Notes: a model not told the origin generated them from the sequence alone. Shown: positions 1-6,357, counted from the first letter of the stretch. The stretch is 8,956 bases of DNA from Deltaproteobacteria bacterium (GCA_017861215.1 JAGFXN010000044.1:1-8956), one strand, 5' to 3'. Translations and numbers: made by a program.

Positions 1-1022
1 TTGTGCACCAGTTGCCGCGCGGGCTGAGAAAGCCGCTCTATGTAAAGGATGAAGATTACCGCCTCTCTTTTCTCTACGGCAATTATGTCACTCTTGCCAA
101 CATCACTGCCGCAGAGATTGCCCGCATTATCGAGCAGCGTCTGTCGCCGTTGTACATCTCCGTCCACGCAACCGAGCCTGCCTTGCGGGAGAAGCTTCTC
201 GGCCGGAGCAATCTGGTCCCGGTACTCGAAACCATCGCTGCTTTTGCGCAGGCCGGCATCCGGATGCATACGCAGGTGGTGCTCTGCCCCGGCATAAATG
301 ATGGCGCGGCGTTTGAAAAAACCGTCAACGACCTGGCGGCTTTTTATCCGCAGGTGGCTTCCCTGGCGGTTGTGCCGCTGGGACTTACCCGGCACCGGCG
401 CGGTCTGCCTCATCTGGAACCGGTCAGCGGCACGTATGCCGGCAGTTTCATAACCGAATGGCTGCCGCGGCAGCTGGCATTACAGGAGAGGCTTGGCGGT
501 GAGTTCCTGTTTCTCGCCGATGAATTTTTCATCAAGGCGGGGGTCGAATTCCCGCCTTTTGAAACATACGGCGATCTGCCGCAGCTTGAAAACGGTGTCG
601 GCATGATCCCGCTGTTTGAGGAAGAAGCGCAAGAACTTCTGGGGACGGTTGCTGCGCTGACCTTGCCGGAAGTCACCGTGGTAACCGGAGTTTCACCATT
701 GCGCTACATTAACGCCTTTGCCGGGAAGCTGGCTGCGGCAACATCCGCCAGGATCAGGATTATCCCTGTTGAAAACAGTTTCTTCGGCAAAGAGGTGACG
801 GTCACCGGCCTTGTCACCGGCAGTGACATCGTCAGCGCCCTGCAGGGAGAGTTGAACATCGAGCTGCTGCTGGTGCCCGATGTGATGCTGAAGGAGGGGG
901 AGGGGCTTTTTCTGGATGAAATGAATCTTGACGGTATTGCTGCCGCGCTTGGCTGCCGGGTAGAGAGTTTTCCTGCCACGCCGGAAGGGTTTTATGAGAA
1001 GCTGGTTGAAATAGCCGGTTGA
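1..1022 (+). CDS. Radical-SAM / DUF512 domain protein, 5'-truncated by the window edge
   Basis: This is the C-terminal part of a putative radical-SAM iron-sulfur protein of the DUF512 (TIGR03279-like) family. The function is unknown. The visible part begins with VHQLPRGLRKPLY and then DYRLSFLYGNYVTLAN (about residues 18-33), which in this family directly follow the CX3CX2C cluster motif. Next comes a TIM-barrel-like stretch with LYISVHATEP and MHTQVVLCPGIND (about 50-100). DUF512 covers roughly residue 175 to the end. The GTG at position 3 is probably an internal valine codon, because bases 1-2 (tt) fit the preceding phenylalanine of the family motif. About 100 residues, including the cluster cysteines and a PDZ-like N-terminus, would then lie to the left. 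The stop TGA is at 1020-1022, and only 3 nt separate it from the convergent MFS gene. Family assignment is fairly sure; no biochemical role can be given. Confidence 0.85.
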   Translation, partial: VHQLPRGLRKPLYVKDEDYRLSFLYGNYVTLANITAAEIARIIEQRLSPLYISVHATEPALREKLLGRSNLVPVLETIAAFAQAGIRMHTQVVLCPGINDGAAFEKTVNDLAAFYPQVASLAVVPLGLTRHRRGLPHLEPVSGTYAGSFITEWLPRQLALQERLGGEFLFLADEFFIKAGVEFPPFETYGDLPQLENGVGMIPLFEEEAQELLGTVAALTLPEVTVVTGVSPLRYINAFAGKLAAATSARIRIIPVENSFFGKEVTVTGLVTGSDIVSALQGELNIELLLVPDVMLKEGEGLFLDEMNLDGIAAALGCRVESFPATPEGFYEKLVEIAG

Positions 1023-1025
1023 AAA

Positions 1026-2273
1026 CTATCTTTTGCCCGCCGCCATCCTGGCACTTGCCGGCTCTTTCCGCAGCAGATACATGAAGAGCGGACCGGCCAG
1101 CGCGCCGGCGCCGCAGACAGCGAAGCCGGCCCCCCACTCGCCGCTGACTCCCGGAAAGGGTTCCCACCCTTTATAGAGGTCAAGCGCCCAGCCGAAAACA
1201 GTCGGGGAGATCATGCCGAGTGAGTAGCCGACCAGGGACTGCATCCCCATAGCTCCACCCAGGTAGCCGGGGGTGACCAGTTCGGTCAGCCCTGTTGAAA
1301 AGACCGGCGATTCCGCCACAATCAGATAACCGTACACAAGCCCTGCCACAAGCACAATCCAGAGCGGCAGATTTATCAGCCAGCCGAAAATGAAGGAGAG
1401 CGCAGCACTGGCGGTCATGACCAGGGAAATTGTTCTGGTGCGGCCGATTCGGTCGGAAACTCCGCCGGTGATCGTGGTGGAGATGGTGCCGATGCCGACG
1501 ATGACTGCCGCAGCTGTTGCCCCCCAGCCGGTCGCTGCTGTGCCGGCAACGCCGTACTGGATGAGGGCGGCGGTGAAGAACGGGGCAATCCAGCTCCGCA
1601 TGCCGTACATCTCCCACATATGGCAGCCATAGCCGCAAATCATCAGCATTGCCGGACGATTTTTAACCACCGAACTGACATAGCTCTCGTCCGCGATTTT
1701 ATTGAAGGTAACTGGCTGGTATCCCTTGAACACCGCAAACGACAGAAAAACACCGGCATACACCGCTGCGGAACAGGCGATGAATGCCGTCCGCCAGCCG
1801 GCGGCCGAGGTTAGCAGTCCGGTTACCAGCAGTGATAGAGAGGCTCCGAGGACCAGTGACCCCACATAAATGCCGATGGCTTTGCCGCGCTTGCTGCTCG
1901 GGAACCGCTCCGCAACGAGTTTGAGTCCCGGCATGTAGGTGCCCCCCATGCCGATGCCGGTCAGGGCGCGCAGCAACATGGCCGAAGAGTAGTCGTGGGC
2001 GTAAAGGGCAAAGAGCAGATTGGCCGTGCCGGACCAGATTGCCGAAATGATGAAAATTTTCTTGATGCTGAAGCGATCGGCAAGGGTGCTGAGCAGCACA
2101 CCGGAAAGGATATAGCCGAGCTGGTAGACCGAGAAGATGGAGCCGGCCATGGTGTTGCTCATCCGCCACTCAGCCTTGAGAACCGGCAGGACAGCCGAAT
2201 AATTGAGGAACACCAGCATGATGAACAGCTGGGTCAGGCAGAGCAGCAGCAGCCAGCGGGTGTTGGTCGTCAT
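1026..2273 (-). CDS. MFS transporter (12-TM type), substrate unknown
   Basis: The gene encodes a 415-residue inner-membrane major facilitator. About twelve hydrophobic segments run from residue 7 to 401. A first-half MFS motif A-like loop, LADRFSIKK, lies at 64-72, with its second-half copy GGVSDRIGRTR at 270-280. An RALTGIGMGG TM4 signature sits at 102-111. A long central polar loop (184-207) separates the halves, and the tail is short and basic. The start chosen is the ATG at 2273, where the first helix begins. The frame stays open another 50 codons upstream, but that extension overlaps moaC and is polar and unlike a transporter. No good Shine-Dalgarno precedes the ATG. Translation may instead depend on a mini-ORF that ends over this start. 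It follows moaC by 43 nt on the same strand, so co-transcription is likely. The substrate cannot be read from sequence; a link to molybdenum or oxyanion metabolism is only contextual. Confidence 0.9.
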   Translation of the reverse strand: MTTNTRWLLLLCLTQLFIMLVFLNYSAVLPVLKAEWRMSNTMAGSIFSVYQLGYILSGVLLSTLADRFSIKKIFIISAIWSGTANLLFALYAHDYSSAMLLRALTGIGMGGTYMPGLKLVAERFPSSKRGKAIGIYVGSLVLGASLSLLVTGLLTSAAGWRTAFIACSAAVYAGVFLSFAVFKGYQPVTFNKIADESYVSSVVKNRPAMLMICGYGCHMWEMYGMRSWIAPFFTAALIQYGVAGTAATGWGATAAAVIVGIGTISTTITGGVSDRIGRTRTISLVMTASAALSFIFGWLINLPLWIVLVAGLVYGYLIVAESPVFSTGLTELVTPGYLGGAMGMQSLVGYSLGMISPTVFGWALDLYKGWEPFPGVSGEWGAGFAVCGAGALAGPLFMYLLRKEPASARMAAGKR

Positions 2274-2320
2274 CTGTGCAGTGAGCCTGTGTTGCCAGGC
2301 GCGAGCAGGGCAGTTGTCAT
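2270..2320 (-). CDS. Possible 16-codon coupling mini-ORF between moaC and MFS gene
   Basis: A short ORF reads MTTALLAPGNTGSLHR. Its ATG (2320-2318) overlaps the moaC stop TGA (2319-2317) as ATGA. Its own stop TGA (2272-2270) overlaps the MFS start ATG (2273-2271), again as ATGA. An AGGA (2330-2327) lies 6 nt before its start, inside the end of moaC, whereas the MFS start lacks a recognisable Shine-Dalgarno. This arrangement would let ribosomes terminate and reinitiate from moaC through the mini-ORF to the transporter. The peptide itself shows no domain. At 16 codons it could be chance, and no expression evidence exists here. Confidence 0.3.
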   Translation of the reverse strand: MTTALLAPGNTGSLHR

Positions 2321-2799
2321 GGTGCGTCCTGCCGCCGGTAGATGCCGCTTTTCCCGCCTTCTTTATAGAGCAGTCTGATGTTTTCGATCCGTATCCCTTT
2401 GTCTGACCCTTTGCACATGTCATAGATTGTCAAGGCGGCCACCGCGGCGGCGGTCATCGCTTCCATCTCGACGCCGGTCCGCTCGAAAGCCTTGACGGTT
2501 GCCGTCGCCTCGATCCGACCGGCGGCGCTCGCGACCTTGAAATCCAGGGACACATGGTGCAGGGCCAGTGGATGGGAAAGGGGGATGAGATCCGGGGTTT
2601 TCTTGGCGGCAGCAATGCCGGCAAGGCGGGCGATGCCGAGGACGTCCCCTTTGCCGGTGATGCCTGCCTGAATCGCCGCCACGATTTCCGGGGTGAGGAG
2701 CACTTCGGCAGCTGCCACTGCAGTTCGCAGGGTCGGCTCCTTCTGGCTGACATCGACCATGATCGCCTGGCCGGCGCTGTTGAAATGATTGAAGGACAT
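2317..2799 (-). CDS. moaC: Cyclic pyranopterin monophosphate synthase MoaC
   Basis: MoaC converts the 3',8-cyclo-7,8-dihydro-GTP made by MoaA into cyclic pyranopterin monophosphate, an early cytosolic step of molybdenum cofactor synthesis. The 160-residue product has the usual family length (about 160). Visible signatures are GKGDVLGIARLAGI at 49-62, KKTPDLIPLSHP at 66-77, ERTGVEMEAMTAA at 106-118 and YDMCKGSDKG at 126-135. By comparison with E. coli MoaC, K50, D127 and K130 correspond to the active-site lysines and aspartate. The conserved KEGGKSG follows at 146-152. The ATG at 2799 is preceded by GAGGA about 7 nt upstream, so the start is well supported. Upstream on the same strand lies trmL, 215 nt away across a repeat cluster. 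Downstream is the MFS gene. No other Moa genes are in the window. Confidence 0.97.
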   Translation of the reverse strand: MSFNHFNSAGQAIMVDVSQKEPTLRTAVAAAEVLLTPEIVAAIQAGITGKGDVLGIARLAGIAAAKKTPDLIPLSHPLALHHVSLDFKVASAAGRIEATATVKAFERTGVEMEAMTAAAVAALTIYDMCKGSDKGIRIENIRLLYKEGGKSGIYRRQDAP

Positions 2800-3014
2800 A
2801 TTGGTTTCCTCAGGTACAGAGCTTATTTTCTTAAGTCAAAAACCATCTTTTAAACCTTTTCTTAACGCAAAGGACGCAAAGTAGGCGCAACCGAAAGTAG
2901 GCGCTTCTAAGCGAGGACGCAAAGGAAAACCATTAGGATATTGAATACACCATTAATCTTTTCCGGTTTTCTTTGCGTTCCTTGCGTTCTTTGCGGTTCA
3001 AAGATTTATCATGT
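2800..3014. repeat. Intergenic cluster of CGCAAAG-type direct and inverted repeats
   Basis: The trmL-moaC gap holds several degenerate copies of a GCAAAG/CTTTGCG unit. On the plus strand, AACGCAAAGGACGCAAAG is at 2864-2881 and GGACGCAAAGGAAAACC at 2915-2931. The opposite orientation, GGTTTTCTTTGCGTTCC, is at 2965-2981 and continues as TTGCGTTCTTTGCGGTTCA to 3000. The last two blocks can pair over about 16 bp with one bulge on each side and a loop of about 33 nt. A separate 11-nt direct repeat, AAAGTAGGCGC, occurs at 2878-2888 and 2894-2904. The region sits between two same-strand genes, so if transcribed it would form a long imperfect hairpin. A weak promoter-like TTGACT (2839-2834, minus strand) lacks a convincing -10 box. 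I see no coding sequence here. Confidence 0.6.
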
Positions 3015-3485
3015 TTACTCTAGCCTGCCGGTCTGGCGCAGCGCTTCGTAGAGAATGATCCCGGCCGTGGTTGACAGGTTGAGACTTCTGACCTTGCCGG
3101 TCATCGGGATCCGGATGCACATCTCCGCATTGGCGGCAAGCAGCTGCTCGGGAAGACCTGCCGTCTCCTTGCCGAAGACGAGAAAATCACCGGGGGAGAA
3201 ACGGAACGCAGTGTGGGCTGTTGCTGCTTTCTTGCTGGTGTAGACAAAGCGGGCGCCAGGGGCGACTGCCTGCAGGGCTGCCAGATCCGTCCAGTAGCGG
3301 ACGGTAACTTCGCTCCAGTAGTCGAGCCCGGCGCGCTTCAACTGTCGGTCATCCGTGGCGAAGCCGAGCTTGCCGACAAGGTGCAGGGTTGTGCCGGTTG
3401 CGCCGCAGAGGCGGGCGATATTGCCCGTGTTGGGGGGGATCTCCGGCTCGACAAGAACGATATGGAATGGCGGGTCAGGATTCAT
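3015..3485 (-). CDS. trmL: tRNA (cytidine/uridine-34-2'-O)-methyltransferase TrmL
   Basis: This is a SPOUT-class, SAM-dependent methyltransferase. TrmL members methylate the ribose 2'-OH of wobble position 34 in tRNA-Leu isoacceptors, in the cytosol and as dimers. The 156-residue protein matches the minimal-length TrmL/YibK branch. Its motifs are EPEIPPNTGNIARL at 13-26, FGKETAGLP at 104-112, and the trefoil-knot SAM-binding end IPMTGKVRSLNLSTTAG at 126-142. DYWSEVTVRYW (55-65) is also typical. The frame runs open upstream to 3620, but homology begins at MNPDPPFHIVLVEPE. The ATG at 3485 has a weak GGA about 8 nt before it, so that start was chosen. The gene diverges from serA and shares its 137-nt upstream region. 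A member of the wider SpoU/YibK family with another target is possible but less likely. Confidence 0.93.
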   Translation of the reverse strand: MNPDPPFHIVLVEPEIPPNTGNIARLCGATGTTLHLVGKLGFATDDRQLKRAGLDYWSEVTVRYWTDLAALQAVAPGARFVYTSKKAATAHTAFRFSPGDFLVFGKETAGLPEQLLAANAEMCIRIPMTGKVRSLNLSTTAGIILYEALRQTGRLE

Positions 3486-3558
3486 CGGTTTCCGTTCGGG
3501 CCGGTCGGACCCGGGTAATCGCAGGAGATTATTTCCCGAGGCCGAAAGGGGCCCGGTA

Positions 3559-3587
3559 TTGCATTTTTTGTTTCGGGGGGCTATTAT
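3559..3587 (+). promoter_or_regulatory. Predicted sigma70-type promoter for serA
   Basis: TTGCAT (3559-3564, 3 of 6 matches) and TATTAT (3582-3587, 5 of 6) are spaced by 17 nt. Transcription would start near 3594, leaving a leader of about 29 nt. The serA Shine-Dalgarno AGGAG (3611-3615) lies 7 nt before the ATG. The element overlaps the opposing trmL promoter, so the two genes may compete for polymerase or share an operator. Confidence 0.45.
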
Positions 3588-3611
3588 GCATTTTTTTGCA
3601 ACGTCTGACAA
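3583..3611 (-). promoter_or_regulatory. Predicted sigma70-type promoter for trmL
   Basis: Read on the minus strand, TTGTCA (3611-3606) and CATAAT (3588-3583) are separated by exactly 17 nt, each matching consensus at 5 of 6 positions. Transcription would start near 3576 and give a leader of about 90 nt before the trmL ATG. The -10 box overlaps the -10 of the predicted serA promoter, and the -35 box runs into the serA ribosome binding site. No start-site data are available. Confidence 0.5.
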
Positions 3612-3622
3612 GGAGAGCATCT

Positions 3623-5221
3623 ATGAGGGTAATCGTTACCGATGAAGTCGCTGCCGAGGGGCTGGCGCTGCTGGAGCAGGATCCGCGCGTCGAAATGGAT
3701 GTCAGGCTCGGCCTGTCCAAAGAGGAGCTTCTGGCGATAATCGGCGGCTACGAGGTCATCATCACCAGAAGCGGCACCAATGTCGACCGGAATCTGCTCG
3801 ACGCCGCCACCAGGCTCAAGCTGGTTGCCCGGGCCGGGGTCGGCATCGACAATGTGGATGTCGATTATGCCAGCAGCAGAGGGGTGATTGTCGTCAATGC
3901 TCCGTTGGGCAATACCAATAGCGCGGCTGAACATACCATGGCGCTGCTGCTGGCAGCCTGCCGCAATGTTACCAAGTCCAATGCCTCGCTCAAGAGCGGC
4001 GAGTGGAAACGGGCCCCGTTCACCGGAGTCGAGCTGAAAGGGAAGACCGCCGGTGTCATCGGCCTTGGCAAGGTGGGCGGGAGAGTTGCCACCCGGCTCA
4101 AGGCGTTTGAGTGCGAAGTGCTCGCCTGCGATCCGTACATAGCGCTCAAAAGGGCCCATGACCTCGGGGTGAAGCTGGTTTCCCATGATGAAATCTACAA
4201 GAACTGCGATATCATTACCGTGCATACCCCGCTGAACGACGAAACCCGCAACATGATCGGCGCCCGCGAGTTCGGGCTGATGCAGGACGGCGTGATCGTC
4301 CTCAATGTCGCCCGTGGGGGGGTCATCAACGAGGAGGCGCTGCTGGCAAACCTGAAAAACGGCAAGATCGGCCTCGCGGCGATTGACGTCTACAGTGTGG
4401 AACCCCCGAAGACGGAAATTCTGAAGGAGCTGATCTCTCAGGAGCAGCTGGTGGTGACGCCGCATCTCGGCGCCAACACTTTTGAGGCGCAGATCAATGT
4501 GGCGGTCGATGTATCGCGGGAGATACTCAACTATCTGGATGAACAGCCGCTGGAGAATGCCGTAAACATTCCGCGCTTCGATATGGCGCTGATGGAGCAG
4601 ATGCGTCCGTTCATGAACCTGATCCGGGTCATGTCCGACTTTGCCATTCAGCTGGTGGAGAAGAATCCGGCCAAGGTGATTTTCGGCTACACCGGGCAGA
4701 TTGCCCACTACGACTGCTCGCCGCTGACCGTCTTCGGTCTGTCGGCGCTGCTCAACCGGATGGTCGAGCAGGATGTCAACATGGTGAACGCTTCGCTCAT
4801 CGCCGAGCAGATGGGGATCGTCGTCGAAGAGAGCAAATCCACCCTCTCCGCTGCATTTTCCAACCTGGTCACGCTGGTGATCGAGAACTCTGACGGCAAA
4901 CGGCGGCTGATTGCCGGCACCCTGTTCGAAGGGGCGCCGCGCATCGTTCGTCTGCGCGACTACACCATGGATTTCTGCCCTGAGGAACATATGCTGCTGA
5001 TTCACTATGGCGACCGGCCGGGCATGATCGGCAAGATCGGCACTATCATGGGAAAACATGACATCAACATCGCCTCGATGAACCTCGGCAGAAGTGAGAA
5101 AAAGGGGGAGGCGATGGTCATCCTCTCCCTCGATTCGGCCGTGCCGGCTGACGTGGTCGCCGAGATCAGGGAGGCGACCGACGCCTCGTTCATCAAGGCG
5201 ATACATCTGCCGGGCAGATAG
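3623..5221 (+). CDS. serA: D-3-phosphoglycerate dehydrogenase, long ACT-containing form
   Basis: SerA oxidises 3-phosphoglycerate to 3-phosphohydroxypyruvate with NAD+, the committed step of L-serine synthesis in the cytosol. The 532-residue product matches the long (type I) form. The substrate-binding part occupies about 1-98 and 285-318. The Rossmann domain occupies about 99-284, with GLGKVGGRVATR at 148-159. Catalytic residues by family comparison are R231 (NVARGG), E260 (VEPP) and H281 (PHLGAN). An intervening ASB-like domain covers about 325-450. A C-terminal ACT domain covers about 456-532 (HYGDRPGMIGKIG, then HDINIASMNLGR), where serine feedback inhibition acts in relatives. The ATG at 3623 is fixed by AGGAG 7 nt upstream and by the family's MRVIVTDEVAAEGL start, although the frame is open back to 3389. 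It is divergent from trmL and probably monocistronic, with a hairpin just downstream. Confidence 0.98.
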   Translation: MRVIVTDEVAAEGLALLEQDPRVEMDVRLGLSKEELLAIIGGYEVIITRSGTNVDRNLLDAATRLKLVARAGVGIDNVDVDYASSRGVIVVNAPLGNTNSAAEHTMALLLAACRNVTKSNASLKSGEWKRAPFTGVELKGKTAGVIGLGKVGGRVATRLKAFECEVLACDPYIALKRAHDLGVKLVSHDEIYKNCDIITVHTPLNDETRNMIGAREFGLMQDGVIVLNVARGGVINEEALLANLKNGKIGLAAIDVYSVEPPKTEILKELISQEQLVVTPHLGANTFEAQINVAVDVSREILNYLDEQPLENAVNIPRFDMALMEQMRPFMNLIRVMSDFAIQLVEKNPAKVIFGYTGQIAHYDCSPLTVFGLSALLNRMVEQDVNMVNASLIAEQMGIVVEESKSTLSAAFSNLVTLVIENSDGKRRLIAGTLFEGAPRIVRLRDYTMDFCPEEHMLLIHYGDRPGMIGKIGTIMGKHDINIASMNLGRSEKKGEAMVILSLDSAVPADVVAEIREATDASFIKAIHLPGR

Positions 5222-5245
5222 CATTTTTCTGCCAGAGCTTCCCGG

Positions 5246-5284
5246 GAGCCGGCATGACGCAATCAGTCTGCCGGCTCTTGTGCT
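5246..5284 (+). terminator. Terminator-like hairpin after serA
   Basis: GAGCCGGCA (5246-5254) pairs perfectly with TGCCGGCTC (5269-5277). Three more pairs, GAC/GTC, continue inward beyond a one-base bulge, leaving a 7-nt loop. It begins 25 nt after the serA stop and is followed by TTGTGCT, a poor U-tract. It could be a rho-independent terminator of moderate strength or a 3'-end stabilising hairpin. Confidence 0.5.
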
Positions 5285-5374
5285 ATCGGTTGCCTCGTCT
5301 GCTGAATGGCGGCCAGCCCGGCTGTACATAGACTGGCCGGATCACTATTGCTTCGGCGAATAAACATATGAATG

Positions 5375-5427
5375 GTAGGGGCTCGGCATGCCGCGCCCAA
5401 TCTGGGGCGGGGAAACCCCGCCCCTAC
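5375..5427. repeat. GTAGGGGC palindromic intergenic repeat, copy 1
   Basis: The terminal arms GTAGGGGC (5375-5382) and GCCCCTAC (5420-5427) are exact reverse complements. The full 24-nt halves are imperfectly complementary. Inside the right half, GGGGCGGGG (5404-5412) and CCCCGCCCC (5416-5424) form a perfect 9-bp stem with an AAA loop, so two alternative folds are possible. The left half is 20/24 identical to positions 7739-7762, and both copies have AATCTG in the loop, so the two are one repeat family. It lies in the 295-nt non-coding stretch between serA and the next gene. Confidence 0.7.
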
Positions 5428-5504
5428 AGCAGGGTTTGCATGTTTAATCGCCGGATTAATAGGAACATAATTCTACAATAATGCAGGGCGTTAACCTGCA
5501 GTAC

Positions 5505-5509
5505 AGGGA
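5505..5509 (+). promoter_or_regulatory. Ribosome binding site that decides the start at 5517
   Basis: AGGGA lies 7 nt before the ATG at 5517. The alternative in-frame ATG at 5481 has only AGGAA at 5461-5465, with an unfavourable 15-nt spacing. This favours the shorter, 246-codon form of the downstream gene. Confidence 0.55.
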
Positions 5510-5516
5510 TCAAAAA

Positions 5517-6257
5517 ATGACTGTGGACGAATTATTGAATAACGGCAGCGATCCTTTCAGCTTCAGACCGGAAGAGGGCGCTTTTCGCTCCGGTTTGGTT
5601 GAAAAGCTGCTTGCTGCGGAAAGTGAGGAGTTTGCCGACCTTTTTTCGGAAAGCAGCAGCGATATTCTGGTCACTATCAGCGGCAGCAGCAGTGCAGAAG
5701 GGGTGATACGCTGCCAGGTGTGCGGCGACTTTGGCGAACGCAGCTTCGAATGGAAACTGCCGCTGTTGAATCAGCCGGAATTCGATGACCTGACAGAGCA
5801 GTTGTCACATCTTGCTGCCGCGCAGACTGCACCGGCGGCGCACCACGCAGCCAAAGCTGTTTTGCGCAATAAAATTGCCGGCAACATGCTCAACAGCGAT
5901 GAAGCAGCGCAAAGGCTTCACCTGTCCAGGCTGCTCCTGAAAAGCAAAATCCCCTGCTCAGACTACAGCTATAGCGAGGTCGATGATAAAATTGAAATCA
6001 AGGAATATTACTGGTCAACAGATCTGATCCAGCGCTTATGCGACATAAAAAAAGGCGGAGCAAGCGAAGAAGACCTCAAGTTTATTGCCGATGAATGCTG
6101 CCATGGCGATCTCATCTGGGCAAAGGAGGTTGTCGGCGTAGTTGCTCAGCAGTCTCCTGCCTCGCCGCGGGACAATGCTGCGCAAAAGGAGATCCCGAAA
6201 CAGCCGGCAAGGAACGCACCTTCCAAAACTGCGCATCATCGCCATAAAGGCAAATAA
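5517..6257 (+). CDS. Uncharacterised protein with possible helix-turn-helix in second half
   Basis: I do not recognise this 246-residue protein. The first half (about 1-95) is acidic and contains a serine-rich stretch (44-60) and a single CxxC (C66, C69). An alanine-rich linker (97-117) follows. Residues about 124-172 read LNSDEAAQRLHLSRLLLKSK and then a beta-like stretch ending EIKEYYWSTDLIQRL. This resembles an excisionase or MerR-type winged helix-turn-helix, but the match is by eye and weak. A helical part includes ECCHGD (193-198), whose cysteines could join C66/C69 in a metal site; that is speculation. The last 35 residues are low-complexity and basic, ending HHRHKGK. There is no signal peptide or membrane segment, so it is probably cytosolic. 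It has no close same-strand partner: serA ends 295 nt upstream, and a palindrome and promoter follow before the efflux genes. The start at 5517 was chosen by its ribosome binding site; 5481 is the alternative. Confidence 0.75.
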   Translation: MTVDELLNNGSDPFSFRPEEGAFRSGLVEKLLAAESEEFADLFSESSSDILVTISGSSSAEGVIRCQVCGDFGERSFEWKLPLLNQPEFDDLTEQLSHLAAAQTAPAAHHAAKAVLRNKIAGNMLNSDEAAQRLHLSRLLLKSKIPCSDYSYSEVDDKIEIKEYYWSTDLIQRLCDIKKGGASEEDLKFIADECCHGDLIWAKEVVGVVAQQSPASPRDNAAQKEIPKQPARNAPSKTAHHRHKGK

Positions 6258-6284
6258 CCGGTAGAACCGGCCTCTCCCTCTCTG

Positions 6285-6357
6285 CGGCTTTGTCCCCGGT
6301 TTGGAGAATATACAGCGCTAGTGCGTAGAATATTCCCCATCTTCCCGGACAAAGCCG
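6285..6357. repeat. 73-nt co-centred palindrome, hairpin-forming
   Basis: CGGCTTTGTCC (6285-6295) is a perfect 11-nt inverted repeat of GGACAAAGCCG (6347-6357). Nested inside, GGAGAATAT (6303-6311) pairs with ATATTCCCC (6330-6338) with one mismatch. At the apex CGC (6316-6318) pairs with GCG (6323-6325) around TAGT. All three stems share a centre near 6320.5-6321. It lies 28 nt after the preceding stop codon and 36 nt before the -35 box of the efflux promoter. It could end the upstream transcript, although no U-tract follows, or it could be an operator or a mobile palindrome. No clear target duplication flanks it. Confidence 0.6.

Noticed and set aside
2274..2423. Upstream in-frame extension of the MFS gene by 50 codons
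   Set aside because: It overlaps moaC, is polar and charged, and precedes the normal first transmembrane helix.
3389..3622. Upstream in-frame extension of serA by 78 codons
   Set aside because: The extension overlaps trmL and the promoter region, shows no homology, and the ATG at 3623 has a strong Shine-Dalgarno and the family N-terminus.
3584..5329. A 581-codon open frame on the minus strand across the whole of serA
   Set aside because: It is exactly antisense to a fully conserved serA, its translation is rich in His/Arg/Asp/Gln with no recognisable domain, and such shadows are common in GC-rich genes.
5254..5331. Small 25-codon ORF after serA
   Set aside because: It overlaps the serA hairpin, has no ribosome binding site and a nondescript composition.
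6285..6357. Palindrome as an insertion-type element with target duplication
   Set aside because: Flanking bases (tctg on the left, ttct on the right) do not form a convincing duplication, so only a palindrome is reported.
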